Assembly (NCBI GenBank): GCA_963544615.1
Contig: CAUUGB010000010.1
Span: forward strand, 1-27,573
Length of the DNA stretch: 27,573 bases
DNA from: CAUUGB01 sp963544615
Lineage (GTDB): Bacteria > Patescibacteriota > Microgenomatia > UBA1400 > PJMF01
Reading direction: 5' to 3'
This document shows, one piece after another, positions 15,766 to 22,450 of the stretch (positions are counted from its first letter, which is position 1; every line of letters starts with the position of its first letter). The notes beneath the pieces are model-generated. The model searched no databases and was not told the origin of the DNA. It saw only the letters and a program-made list of their open reading frames with translations. A program made the translations under genes and the position numbers.

Positions 15766-15865
15766 GTGAAATCCTTAATAAGATTTTTCTTATTAAGGAA
15801 AATCGGGCAAAATCCTTAATAAGATTTCTGTTATTAAGGAAAATGAGGTGAAATCCTTAATAAGG
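15766..15865. repeat. Tandem palindromic repeat, 41-bp period, about 2.4 copies
   Basis: The core CCTTAATAA begins at 15773, 15814 and 15855, exactly 41 bp apart. Copy 1 is a perfect 11-bp inverted repeat with a 4-T loop (15773-15798). Copy 2 keeps 9 bp of stem with an 8-nt loop (15814-15839). Copy 3 has only the left arm, extended as CCTTAATAAGG. Flanks GTGAAAT or similar recur at each copy. It lies between the convergent VirB2-like operon and tRNA-Ile, so it may end transcription in both directions or bind a protein. The 41-bp step equals about four helical turns. Confidence 0.8.
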
Positions 15866-15929
15866 AAGATATTACTTGAGAACAAAGTTGCGATCTATAA
15901 CCATAATCGCTAATTATCAATGTCACAAG

Positions 15930-16003
15930 TGCGCCTGCAAGGACTCGAACCTCAAACCGCCAAGGTATAAGCTTGGTGCTCTAACCAATTGAGCTACAGG
16001 CGC
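15930..16003 (-). tRNA. tRNA-Ile (anticodon UAU, reads AUA)
   Basis: The complement gives a complete cloverleaf: acceptor GCGCCTG/CAGGCGC, D stem GCTC/GAGC, anticodon stem CCAAG/CTTGG with loop CTTATAC (anticodon UAU), 5-nt variable loop, and T arm TGAGG/CCTTG with two wobble pairs and loop TTCGAGT. The discriminator is A and no CCA is encoded. UAU directly matches the isoleucine codon AUA. Most bacteria instead read AUA with a CAU anticodon modified to lysidine by TilS. AUA codons are used here, for example twice in ileS (FRIVAG and GIVHVA). Confidence 0.93.
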
Positions 16004-16004
16004 G

Positions 16005-16024
16005 CTGCTGTTATTATACAGCAG
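16005..16024 (-). promoter_or_regulatory. tRNA-Ile promoter inside an inverted repeat
   Basis: On the minus strand TATAAT occupies 16018-16013, only 9 nt before the mature tRNA 5' end. CTGCTGT (16005-16011) and ACAGCAG (16018-16024) form a perfect 7-bp inverted repeat around it. The repeat could be an operator or a pairing that involves the very short 5' leader. Confidence 0.5.
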
Positions 16025-16036
16025 AGAAAAACCATC

Positions 16037-16213
16037 TTAGTTGGTGTGCATGAGCATTTTAATGGCATTAACCAATGCTTTAATCATGGCACTTAGTAAC
16101 ATGGCCACGGTATGTAAAAACCAACTTAAAACTTTACTAAATTGAAATACTAAGTTTTCTTTGGCAGTTTGCTCTTTTTGTTTAATTTGATAGTAAGACA
16201 TTCGCTCGGGCAT
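16037..16213 (-). CDS. Small 58-aa protein downstream of pgk
   Basis: ATG at 16213-16211 starts 1 nt after the pgk stop on the same strand, so coupled translation is likely. The product has a short charged head (MPERMSYYQIKQKEQTAKEN) and then a hydrophobic or amphipathic helix to the end (LSWFLHTVAMLLSAMIKALV), with repeated Met and Ala. It looks like a small membrane-attached peptide. No family is recognised. The frame occupies nearly all the space between pgk and the tRNA-Ile promoter, which supports it being a gene rather than chance. Confidence 0.5.
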   Translation of the reverse strand: MPERMSYYQIKQKEQTAKENLVFQFSKVLSWFLHTVAMLLSAMIKALVNAIKMLMHTN

Positions 16214-16214
16214 G

Positions 16215-17486
16215 TTATTTTCCTCGACTAAAAACCTCTACTCCAGGCAAAGATTTACCTGATAAAAAATCTAGGGCAGCTGAACCGGCCATACTCACAT
16301 AATCAACATTCTTAAAATAACCAAAGCGGTCTAAAGCGTCAATGGTATCGCCACCACCCACCAAGGTTAAAGCGCTAGTTTTAGCAATGGCTCTCGCCAC
16401 CTCTTTAGTGCCTCGGGCAAAATTCTTTTGTTCAAACACTCCCATCGGACCATTCCAAAACACAGTTTCTGCTTGCATAATTAACTCTTTATAAAGCTTG
16501 GTAGTTTTAGGCCCAATATCTAAATACATTTGCTCACAGCGATGACATACTTTATCTTTATCATTTAAGTCCACCACTTGAGTTTTTTTAGCTGTTGGCG
16601 AAGCGGCCGCAATGACATCTACCGGGTAGATGATTTTGGGCAAAGGAATATAGCCGTCTTTGAGAAAACGGTAACCTAAATTACTCTCCACAATGTTATC
16701 GGCAACATCAACATAATTAACCCCACGTTTTTGCTGATCTACAGGCACATCTTGCAAGTAAGATTTTTGAATTGCCAAACCCACTGCTTTAAGAAAATTA
16801 TTTGCCACGCCACCACCAATCAAAATGGCGTCGGCAACTTTAGCTAAATTAACAATCGGCTCAATTTTGTCGGAAATTTTGGCTCCCCCGACTACCACCA
16901 CAAAAGGGTGCATGGGAGCGGTGAGCAAATCGCTAAAAGCTTTCACTTCTTGCGATAAAGCTACCCCCGCTACTGAAGGCAAAACCTTAGCCAACTCCGA
17001 TACCGAAGCGTGCTGGCGATGAGCACTAGAAAAAGCGTCCCCCACAAAAGCATCACCTAAAGACGCTAATAGCTTCACCGCTGCCGGAGAGGCTGTTTCT
17101 TCACCAGGCAAAAAACGCACATTCTCTAAAAGAAACACACTTCGAGGTGGACTGGCGTCAATTTTGGCTCGCAGCTCATTGGGGTGCGTATAATCAGCAA
17201 TAAATTGCAAATTCCAATCAGTGTTTTTACTTAAATAAGCAAAAACGGGCGCGAGAGAAAATTCAGCCTGATTAGTTTTGCTGGGGCGACCAAAATGAGA
17301 AAGAATTACCACTTTATTATTGTTAGCCAACAAAGTGTTAATGGTATAAAAACTGGCTTCAATGCGCCGTGGGTCAGCCACGCGGTAAAGTTGATTGGCT
17401 TGTTTGCTAACTGGCACATTGTAGTCTGCCCGCACCAGCACTACTTTATTCATCCAATGTACATCTGCCAAAGTCTTTAACTTCAT
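16215..17486 (-). CDS. pgk: Phosphoglycerate kinase
   Basis: This glycolytic enzyme transfers phosphate from 1,3-bisphosphoglycerate to ADP. It has 423 aa, about 25-30 longer than common bacterial forms. Motifs: RADYNVP (19-25), SHFGRP (63-68), ENVRFLPGE (121-129), DAFSSAHRQHAS (150-161; DAFGTAHR in most), GGAKISDK (200-207), WNGPMGVFE (344-352) and GGGDTIDAL (377-385). The extra length lies mostly in 245-315 and contains a CHRC pair (314-317) just before LDIGPKT, which is unusual and could bind metal or form a disulfide. It follows recA on the same strand after 70 nt but has its own promoter with ATG 7 nt after the -10, hence a leaderless mRNA. Confidence 0.95.
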   Translation of the reverse strand: MKLKTLADVHWMNKVVLVRADYNVPVSKQANQLYRVADPRRIEASFYTINTLLANNNKVVILSHFGRPSKTNQAEFSLAPVFAYLSKNTDWNLQFIADYTHPNELRAKIDASPPRSVFLLENVRFLPGEETASPAAVKLLASLGDAFVGDAFSSAHRQHASVSELAKVLPSVAGVALSQEVKAFSDLLTAPMHPFVVVVGGAKISDKIEPIVNLAKVADAILIGGGVANNFLKAVGLAIQKSYLQDVPVDQQKRGVNYVDVADNIVESNLGYRFLKDGYIPLPKIIYPVDVIAAASPTAKKTQVVDLNDKDKVCHRCEQMYLDIGPKTTKLYKELIMQAETVFWNGPMGVFEQKNFARGTKEVARAIAKTSALTLVGGGDTIDALDRFGYFKNVDYVSMAGSAALDFLSGKSLPGVEVFSRGK

Positions 17487-17493
17487 GAAAATG

Positions 17494-17502
17494 ATTATAT
17501 CA
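17494..17502 (-). promoter_or_regulatory. Extended -10 promoter of pgk (leaderless)
   Basis: The minus strand reads TGATATAAT, identical to the elements at ileS and rpoD, with 7 nt to the pgk ATG. It sits in the 70-nt gap after recA. No terminator with a U-tract is visible, so recA transcripts may also run into pgk. Confidence 0.7.
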
Positions 17503-17556
17503 TTGCTGCTAATTAAAGTAAGAGCAATTAGCTACCAAGCTTTACCAAGTAGCGAA

Positions 17557-18615
17557 TTAGTGATCGGATTTTTTCAGTTCTGCCCAAATAGCTTTTTCAA
17601 TTTCTCTAATTCTACCCGGGTTTGCTTGCAAAGCTGCTTTAGTCCCCTCTTTTCCCTGAGCCAGAGTTTCTCCCTGGTATTTATAAAAACTACCCGCTTT
17701 TTCAATCACTTTATAAGTTACCCCCACATCAATTAAATCACCCACCCAAGAAATGCCGTTTTGATCCATTTCAAATTCAGCAATTTTAAATGGCGGCGCA
17801 ACTTTGTTTTTAGTTACTTTAACCCGATGTTTAGTGCCCACCATTTTATCGCCTTCCATAATATTGCCAATTTTGCGAATATCTAAGCGCTGGCTAGCAT
17901 AAAATTTGAGTGCCTGACCGCCAGTGGTGGTTTCGGGATTACCAAACATCACCCCAATTTTCATGCGAATTTGATTGGTAAAAATAACCAAAGTTTTAGT
18001 TTTATTAATTGCCGCCGTTAACTTGCGCATGGCTTGCGACATTAAGCGTGCCTGAGTGCCCATTTGATGATCACCCATTTCACCCTCAATTTCACTCTTA
18101 GGCACCAAGGCCGCCACCGAGTCGACAATTAAAATATCAATACCCCCAGACCGAATGAGAGTTTCGGCAATTTCTAGTGCTTGCTCGCCATAATCGGGTT
18201 GAGAAATAAACAGCCGCGACAAATCAACGCCAATTTTGCCCGCTCTCACCGGATCGAGTGCATGTTCTACATCTATAAAAGCAGCAATGCCGCCTTTTTT
18301 TTGCACATCGGCAATAGCATGCAAACAAAGAGTGGTTTTACCCGATGCTTCCGGACCGTAAATTTCTACAATGCGTCCTTTAGGAAATCCCCCCACTCCT
18401 AAAGCCAAATTAAGCGCCAAAGAACCGGTGGAAACCACAGGAATGGTGGCCATTTTTAGCCCCTCATCCATTTTCATAATTGCTCCCTGACCAAACTGTT
18501 TCTCAATTTGAGCAATGGCTAAATCTACCGCTTGTAATTTAGCAGTTGTCTCTGCTTCTGGAACAGCAACTTTTTTATTTGTCTTAACAATTATTTTTTC
18601 CTCTTTACCATGCAC
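17557..18615 (-). CDS. recA: Recombinase RecA
   Basis: RecA forms filaments on single-stranded DNA, drives strand exchange and, where present, triggers LexA cleavage. It has 352 aa. Walker A is GPEASGKTT (87-95), Walker B ILIVDSVAAL (161-170), and the DNA-binding loop L2 GNPETTTGGQALKFYAS (225-241). These are near-identical to model RecA. The start is GTG 18615, supported by AGAAAGG upstream and an extended -10 at 18646-18654, giving a leader of about 24 nt. The N-terminal 25 residues before the core helix are variable and Lys/Glu-rich. The C-terminal acidic tail of E. coli RecA is absent. I see no LexA-type operator upstream, so SOS control is doubtful. Confidence 0.97.
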   Translation of the reverse strand: MHGKEEKIIVKTNKKVAVPEAETTAKLQAVDLAIAQIEKQFGQGAIMKMDEGLKMATIPVVSTGSLALNLALGVGGFPKGRIVEIYGPEASGKTTLCLHAIADVQKKGGIAAFIDVEHALDPVRAGKIGVDLSRLFISQPDYGEQALEIAETLIRSGGIDILIVDSVAALVPKSEIEGEMGDHQMGTQARLMSQAMRKLTAAINKTKTLVIFTNQIRMKIGVMFGNPETTTGGQALKFYASQRLDIRKIGNIMEGDKMVGTKHRVKVTKNKVAPPFKIAEFEMDQNGISWVGDLIDVGVTYKVIEKAGSFYKYQGETLAQGKEGTKAALQANPGRIREIEKAIWAELKKSDH

Positions 18616-18645
18616 AAAAGCCTTTCTAATTATTTCCTGTAGGGG

Positions 18646-18654
18646 ATTGTATCA
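18646..18654 (-). promoter_or_regulatory. Extended -10 promoter of recA
   Basis: The minus strand reads TGATACAAT. About 30 nt separate it from GTG 18615, allowing the AGAAAGG ribosome site. It is divergent from the promoter at 18733. Confidence 0.6.
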
Positions 18655-18732
18655 TAGCCAACATTACAGTTTAATTACATTCTTGGCAGCAGTTGTTCAC
18701 TAAAACAAAAATAGGCAAGGTAGGACTATTTA

Positions 18733-18741
18733 TGCTATACT
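18733..18741 (+). promoter_or_regulatory. Extended -10 promoter of the 310-aa membrane protein
   Basis: TGCTATACT ends 11 nt before ATG 18753, so the mRNA should have a leader of only about 4 nt. An AAAGG lies within the gap but would sit at the very 5' end of the transcript. Confidence 0.5.
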
Positions 18742-18752
18742 TAAAGGCAATC

Positions 18753-19685
18753 ATGCCAGCAGTTAATTCTCCCTCCAATCAAGAAAACTTTAATCAATGG
18801 CGCCCATCTCCAGAAGCTGCTGCTCCTGCCCCCAACTCCAGCGAAGCTAATAGCCAACCGGTACCACTGCGCGAGCGCGTTTACAATCGCAAAATGGGTC
18901 CGCCCTCAGGTTATGGCAAAGCTACCGATCAGCGTCCTGTAATTGCCGGCTTTGTGATTATTGGCTTAGTTTTAGTAATTACTGTGGTAGCCGGATTATG
19001 GTGGCAATATAAACCGCAAATTTCTCTGCCTCAAAGCACCCCCACACCTACGCCAGAAGTAGCCATTCCTAATTTAGGTAATGCGCCCCCTTTGCACACC
19101 AGCACTCCGCTAGCAGAAGCAACGCTGGCAGATTTTTTTAAATTGCCACAATATACTATTACTTATAACGTGGTTTACAACCCCAACCAAGTGGAGCCGC
19201 TAGACCAAGTTACCACTTACACCATCCACAGAAATGGCGATTTATTTTATCTGGAAGCACCACTGCAAGAAGCTGGGATTATGATTAATCAAGCCACTGG
19301 ACAAGTGTATACCATTGAAATTAAAGAGCAACGCATTTTTGTAGACCACGGCGCTTTGCATACCATTTTGGGTCTTTATGCCATTATTGGTGATAATGAT
19401 TTAGAACAGCTTTTGGAGCGTGGGAGCGAAAGTTATCGGGCAACTGTTTATCGTACCGAAAAATATCCCGGTATCACCGCATTTTTTAATCAAAATGAAT
19501 TAGCCTATATTCGCAATAATCACACCAATGTGATTAACCAAGTGGTACGCTACCAAAATTACTGCGACGAAACCCTATTTACCCTCCCCAATTACCCAGT
19601 GTATCAAATTGATTATCAAGCTAAACAAGGCGAGCAGCAGGAAACAAGTGGACTGAGCACGCCAAGCGAGCAGCCAACACCATGA
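18753..19685 (+). CDS. Single-pass membrane protein with external domain, unknown
   Basis: This encodes 310 aa from ATG 18753. An in-frame upstream start at 18693 would place the -10 inside the gene and is rejected. Residues 1-65 are Pro/Ala/Ser/Asn-rich and likely disordered in the cytoplasm. One helix follows (about 67-88, VIAGFVIIGLVLVITVVAGLWW), then a Pro/Thr linker (STPTPTPE) and an external domain of about 190 residues with alternating beta-type pattern. The tail is again Ser/Gln/Pro-rich. The fold recalls anchored envelope proteins, but no family is recognised. Its stop overlaps the next start (ATGA), so the two are coupled. Confidence 0.78.
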   Translation: MPAVNSPSNQENFNQWRPSPEAAAPAPNSSEANSQPVPLRERVYNRKMGPPSGYGKATDQRPVIAGFVIIGLVLVITVVAGLWWQYKPQISLPQSTPTPTPEVAIPNLGNAPPLHTSTPLAEATLADFFKLPQYTITYNVVYNPNQVEPLDQVTTYTIHRNGDLFYLEAPLQEAGIMINQATGQVYTIEIKEQRIFVDHGALHTILGLYAIIGDNDLEQLLERGSESYRATVYRTEKYPGITAFFNQNELAYIRNNHTNVINQVVRYQNYCDETLFTLPNYPVYQIDYQAKQGEQQETSGLSTPSEQPTP

Positions 19686-20089
19686 TTGTTTTTATTATCA
19701 CCCTATTTCTCTCGATGGTAACAATTGGCTGGGTAATGATGGAATTTACCGCCGCTCAAGTCATCAATTTGCCAGCAGTTTTATTCGTGATGCTAGCAGT
19801 GAGCATTATTAATAGTTTATTTTTCCCCACCCTAGAACAATATCAAAACACTATAAGTAATAAATTATGGGTGGCAATTCTTTTCCTACTAAATGCCAGC
19901 TTTTTTTTAGCCGTGGGACTCTTTGACAGCTTAGTGCAGCTAAATCATGCTTGGCAATTGCTAGTTGCCAGCAGTGTTTATTCGCTCATTATCCGCGGAC
20001 TTTATGTCACCTTAAATCTTAAGCGTAATCTGCTTAAAGAAGGCTACACTTGGGTGCGAGCACGCTTAACTAAAGCTAAAATTTCTTGA
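19682..20089 (+). CDS. Four-helix integral membrane protein, unknown
   Basis: This encodes 135 aa with four predicted helices (about 2-20, 28-48, 61-82 and 90-110) and a basic cytoplasmic tail (LNLKRNLLKEGYTWVRARLTKAK). The size and plan resemble small four-helix holin-like or GtrA-like membrane proteins, but no diagnostic residues are visible. It starts in an ATGA overlap with the preceding gene. Its last 46 nt overlap the 3' end of the convergent glycosyltransferase gene, so the basic tail and the transferase C-terminus are encoded on opposite strands of the same DNA. Confidence 0.7.
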   Translation: MIVFIITLFLSMVTIGWVMMEFTAAQVINLPAVLFVMLAVSIINSLFFPTLEQYQNTISNKLWVAILFLLNASFFLAVGLFDSLVQLNHAWQLLVASSVYSLIIRGLYVTLNLKRNLLKEGYTWVRARLTKAKIS

Positions 20090-21162
20090 CGAAAATTTTT
20101 TAGTGTATACTTGCTAGCCTGCTGCCTCACTACACTAGGATGAAAACTCATGTTGCCAAAGCGCTCTAATGCTTGCTTTAAACCTGCTGACGAAAGCTGC
20201 TTAAAAAACAAACCGCTTTTACCTGCCACAATAGTTTCTTTGGGGCCACCGGAATAGTGGGCAATTACTGGCGTGCCCAAGCTCATTGCTTCCAGAGGCA
20301 CCAAGCCTAAATCTTCATCAATCACGGGGTAAAGCAGTGCCTTAGCTCCCGCGTAAAGAGCGGCAAGCTTGGCGTCACTAACATCACCTAAAAATTCTAT
20401 TTGGGAACTAGCGGCAGCAATTTTTTGCAAGTGAGGCAGCATAGCTCCCTGACCCACTACTTTAAGAGGCAGCGCTAAATCAAGGCATGCTTGAACAGCA
20501 ATTTCGGGGTGTTTAGCATAAGTTAAACGATTAACATATAAATAATAAGATCTCTTTGAGGGAGGATTTTTAACTGGAGGCAAAACCACCGGAGGATAAA
20601 CAATCACACTCTTACGCCGGTAAAATTTTTTAATCCGCGCCGCAGTGACTTTGGAATTAGCAATCATCATGGTGGGTTGTTGGGCGGTATTAAAATCGAC
20701 CAAGCGCAGATAATGATTAATGAGTGAACCAAAAAAATGAGTTAATTGATGAGAGCGCCAATCATTGCTGGTATCATAGCCATAAAGTGAGCGAGCAGGA
20801 GTGTGGCAGTAGCACAAATGCACTGCTCCAGGAGCAGGGCACACAGCTTTGGCGTGATAACTGTTGACCGAAGAAATAATCAACTCAAAATCGCGCAAGT
20901 CCAAGCGTGAAAAAGCATGCGGCGCTAACAGTCGCAAGGGAGAACGATAGCGGCAATGACCAGGAATTTTTGCCAAATAGGTGGAGCGAATATCTTTTTG
21001 TTGTAACCAGGCTGCAGCCTGCCCCAAATTTTGGGGACAATAAAAAGCAGTATAAATGGGTGCTTGAGGAAAAACTTGACACAAAGCCCACAACACTCGC
21101 TCTGCCCCACCATATTCAACCAGACTATCATGCACTAAAGCTACTTTTATATTTTGCTTCAT
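20044..21162 (-). CDS. Family 4 glycosyltransferase
   Basis: This is a GT-B fold enzyme that transfers a sugar from an activated donor to a lipid or glycan acceptor, probably at the inner face of the membrane. It has 372 aa. ATG 21162 is chosen over an in-frame TTG at 21171 because the -10 lies 8 nt upstream. The N-terminal half starts VALVHDSLVEYGGAERV (7-23), with the Gly-Gly acceptor-side loop, and continues to YCHTPARSLYGYD (118-130). The donor half has NRLTYAKHPEIAVQA (211-225) and the E-x7-E motif EDLGLVPLE (283-291), followed by AMSLGTPVIAHYSGGPKETI. These are standard GT4 marks. Donor and acceptor cannot be read from sequence; with the galU-like gene and uppS nearby, an envelope glycan role is likely. 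Confidence 0.92.
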   Translation of the reverse strand: MKQNIKVALVHDSLVEYGGAERVLWALCQVFPQAPIYTAFYCPQNLGQAAAWLQQKDIRSTYLAKIPGHCRYRSPLRLLAPHAFSRLDLRDFELIISSVNSYHAKAVCPAPGAVHLCYCHTPARSLYGYDTSNDWRSHQLTHFFGSLINHYLRLVDFNTAQQPTMMIANSKVTAARIKKFYRRKSVIVYPPVVLPPVKNPPSKRSYYLYVNRLTYAKHPEIAVQACLDLALPLKVVGQGAMLPHLQKIAAASSQIEFLGDVSDAKLAALYAGAKALLYPVIDEDLGLVPLEAMSLGTPVIAHYSGGPKETIVAGKSGLFFKQLSSAGLKQALERFGNMSFHPSVVRQQASKYTLKNFRQEILALVKRARTQV

Positions 21163-21170
21163 TGCCAGCA

Positions 21171-21176
21171 ATTATA
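21171..21176 (-). promoter_or_regulatory. -10 element of the glycosyltransferase gene (leaderless)
   Basis: The minus strand reads TATAAT, preceded by GCGG as at gltX. ATG 21162 follows after 8 nt, so no leader is expected. No clear -35. Confidence 0.6.
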
Positions 21177-21250
21177 CCGCTTGTTAGCAAAATTAGCACC
21201 ACATATCCAATATTTTTGCCGCTGACAGCAAAAATAAACCGCCAATGTTG

Positions 21251-21259
21251 TGATATAAT
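21251..21259 (+). promoter_or_regulatory. Extended -10 promoter of rpoD
   Basis: TGATATAAT ends 14 nt before ATG 21274, giving a leader of about 7 nt without a ribosome site. If the sigma factor it drives recognises the same element, it would be self-regulated. Confidence 0.65.
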
Positions 21260-21273
21260 GTAGCATTCTTTTT

Positions 21274-22374
21274 ATGAGGAGAAAATTACCCAAAGCTTTA
21301 ATTGCCGATATTGAAAAACTTTTTGCCAAAGGCAGAGAGAATGGCAATATTTCCCAAGAAGACGTGTTGGCAACCTTTGTAGAACCCGAACTTTATGTGC
21401 CAGCTTTAGATGAGTTCTACGACCGTGCTGCCAGAGAAGGCATTACTATTTGTGAGTCAGTTTCTAAAGAGAACGCCAATCAAGAAACAGCCGATTTGCT
21501 TAAAAGCGAGTTAGAAACCATTGCCAACTTTAACAGCTCCAGCATTTCTGACCCCGTGCGCATGTATCTTAAAGAAATTGGTCGGGTGCCACTACTCTCA
21601 CGGGAGGAAGAAATTAAATATGCTCGCCAAGTAGAAGAAGGCAGCGAAAGTGCTAAGCAAAAAATTATTAGCGCTAATTTGCGCCTAGTGGTGGCGATTG
21701 CTAAAAAATATATTGGTCGCGGCATGAGTTTTTTAGATTTAATTCAAGAAGGCAATAAAGGTTTAATTAGAGCAGTGGATAAATACGATTGGACCCGCGG
21801 TTTTAAGTTTTCTACTTATGCAACTTGGTGGATTCGCCAAGCCATCACCCGCTCTATTGCCGATCAAGCTCGCACCATTAGAGTGCCAGTGCACATGGTA
21901 GAAACCATTAACGCCCTCATGCGCACTTCACGCAAAATGATGCAAGACTTGGGTCGCGAACCCACTGTGGACGAAATTGCTCGCGAAATGGACATGGTGC
22001 CAGATAGAGTCCGAGAAATTCTTAAAATCTCGCAAAACACTGTCTCGCTGGAATCACCAGTGGGCGATGATGGTGAAGAAGACTCGGTATTGGGCGATTT
22101 TGTGGCTGACACCAGAATGACCACACCCTATGAGAGTGCCAGCAGACAAATGCTTTCCGAAAGCATTGAAGAAATTTTAGAAGGACTCTCTGACCGCGAA
22201 GCTAAAGTACTGCGGATGCGCTTTGGATTGTCGCGCTCACACATGATGACTTTAGAAGAAGTGGGTAAAGAATTTGGAGTAACTCGAGAGCGAATTCGTC
22301 AAATAGAAAGCAAAGCGCTGCGTAACCTACGCAATCCCAGCCGACGTAAAAAATTGCAAGATTTTTTGGAATAA
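21274..22374 (+). CDS. rpoD: Primary RNA polymerase sigma factor (sigma-70)
   Basis: This factor directs RNA polymerase to housekeeping promoters. It has 366 aa, compact because region 1.1 is short (about 1-60) and the non-conserved insertion of E. coli sigma-70 is absent. Region 1.2 begins at DPVRMYLKEIGRVPLLSREEE (93-113), and region 2 spans about 130-206, with DLIQEGNKGLIRAVDKYD and STYATWWIRQAITRSIADQ. Region 3 follows with HMVETINAL (207-215), and region 4 carries the helix-turn-helix EEVGKEFGVTRERIRQIESKAL (328-349). Region 3.0 keeps His207 and Glu210, the counterparts of the residues that contact the extended -10 TG in E. coli, matching the promoters seen around it. It ends 81 nt before the VirB6-like gene. 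Confidence 0.96.
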   Translation: MRRKLPKALIADIEKLFAKGRENGNISQEDVLATFVEPELYVPALDEFYDRAAREGITICESVSKENANQETADLLKSELETIANFNSSSISDPVRMYLKEIGRVPLLSREEEIKYARQVEEGSESAKQKIISANLRLVVAIAKKYIGRGMSFLDLIQEGNKGLIRAVDKYDWTRGFKFSTYATWWIRQAITRSIADQARTIRVPVHMVETINALMRTSRKMMQDLGREPTVDEIAREMDMVPDRVREILKISQNTVSLESPVGDDGEEDSVLGDFVADTRMTTPYESASRQMLSESIEEILEGLSDREAKVLRMRFGLSRSHMMTLEEVGKEFGVTRERIRQIESKALRNLRNPSRRKKLQDFLE

Positions 22375-22392
22375 ATTTTACCAAATTAGCAA

Positions 22393-22421
22393 TTGCTTTT
22401 AGACTAGTTTGCGTTTATAAT
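22393..22421 (+). promoter_or_regulatory. Promoter of the VirB6-like gene
   Basis: TTGCTT (22393-22398) and TATAAT (22416-22421) are separated by 17 nt. Transcription should begin near 22428, right at a GC-rich hairpin. Confidence 0.6.
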
Positions 22422-22428
22422 TGCCTTA

Positions 22429-22450
22429 GCGCTTGAGAAGCGCCTAGTTT
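22429..22450 (+). terminator. Hairpin: possible rpoD terminator or 5'-end hairpin of the next mRNA
   Basis: GCGCTT (22429-22434) pairs perfectly with AAGCGC (22438-22443) around GAG, followed after four bases by a T-rich run. It lies 55 nt after the rpoD stop, so it may end that transcript. It also falls at the predicted 5' end of the VirB6-like mRNA, where it could stabilise the RNA. Confidence 0.4.

Noticed and set aside
15766..15865. Possible small CRISPR array
   Set aside because: The units are palindromic along most of their length, the period is only 41 bp, the between-repeat parts are themselves similar rather than unique, and no cas gene is in the window.
17485..17736. 83-aa plus-strand frame between pgk and recA
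   Set aside because: Covers the pgk promoter and the antisense of the recA C-terminus; no support of its own.
18616..18752. LexA-type SOS operator upstream of recA
   Set aside because: Neither a CTGTN8ACAG-type nor a GAACN4GTTC-type box could be found in the divergent region.
18753..19685. Alternative genetic code with TGA as glycine (as in Gracilibacteria and Absconditabacteria)
   Set aside because: All long genes run full length without internal TGA, and TGA serves as a stop at 19683-19685 in a normal ATGA overlap.
20907..21263. 118-aa plus-strand frame opposite the glycosyltransferase start
   Set aside because: Antisense to conserved GT4 motifs and crosses two promoters; no ribosome site.
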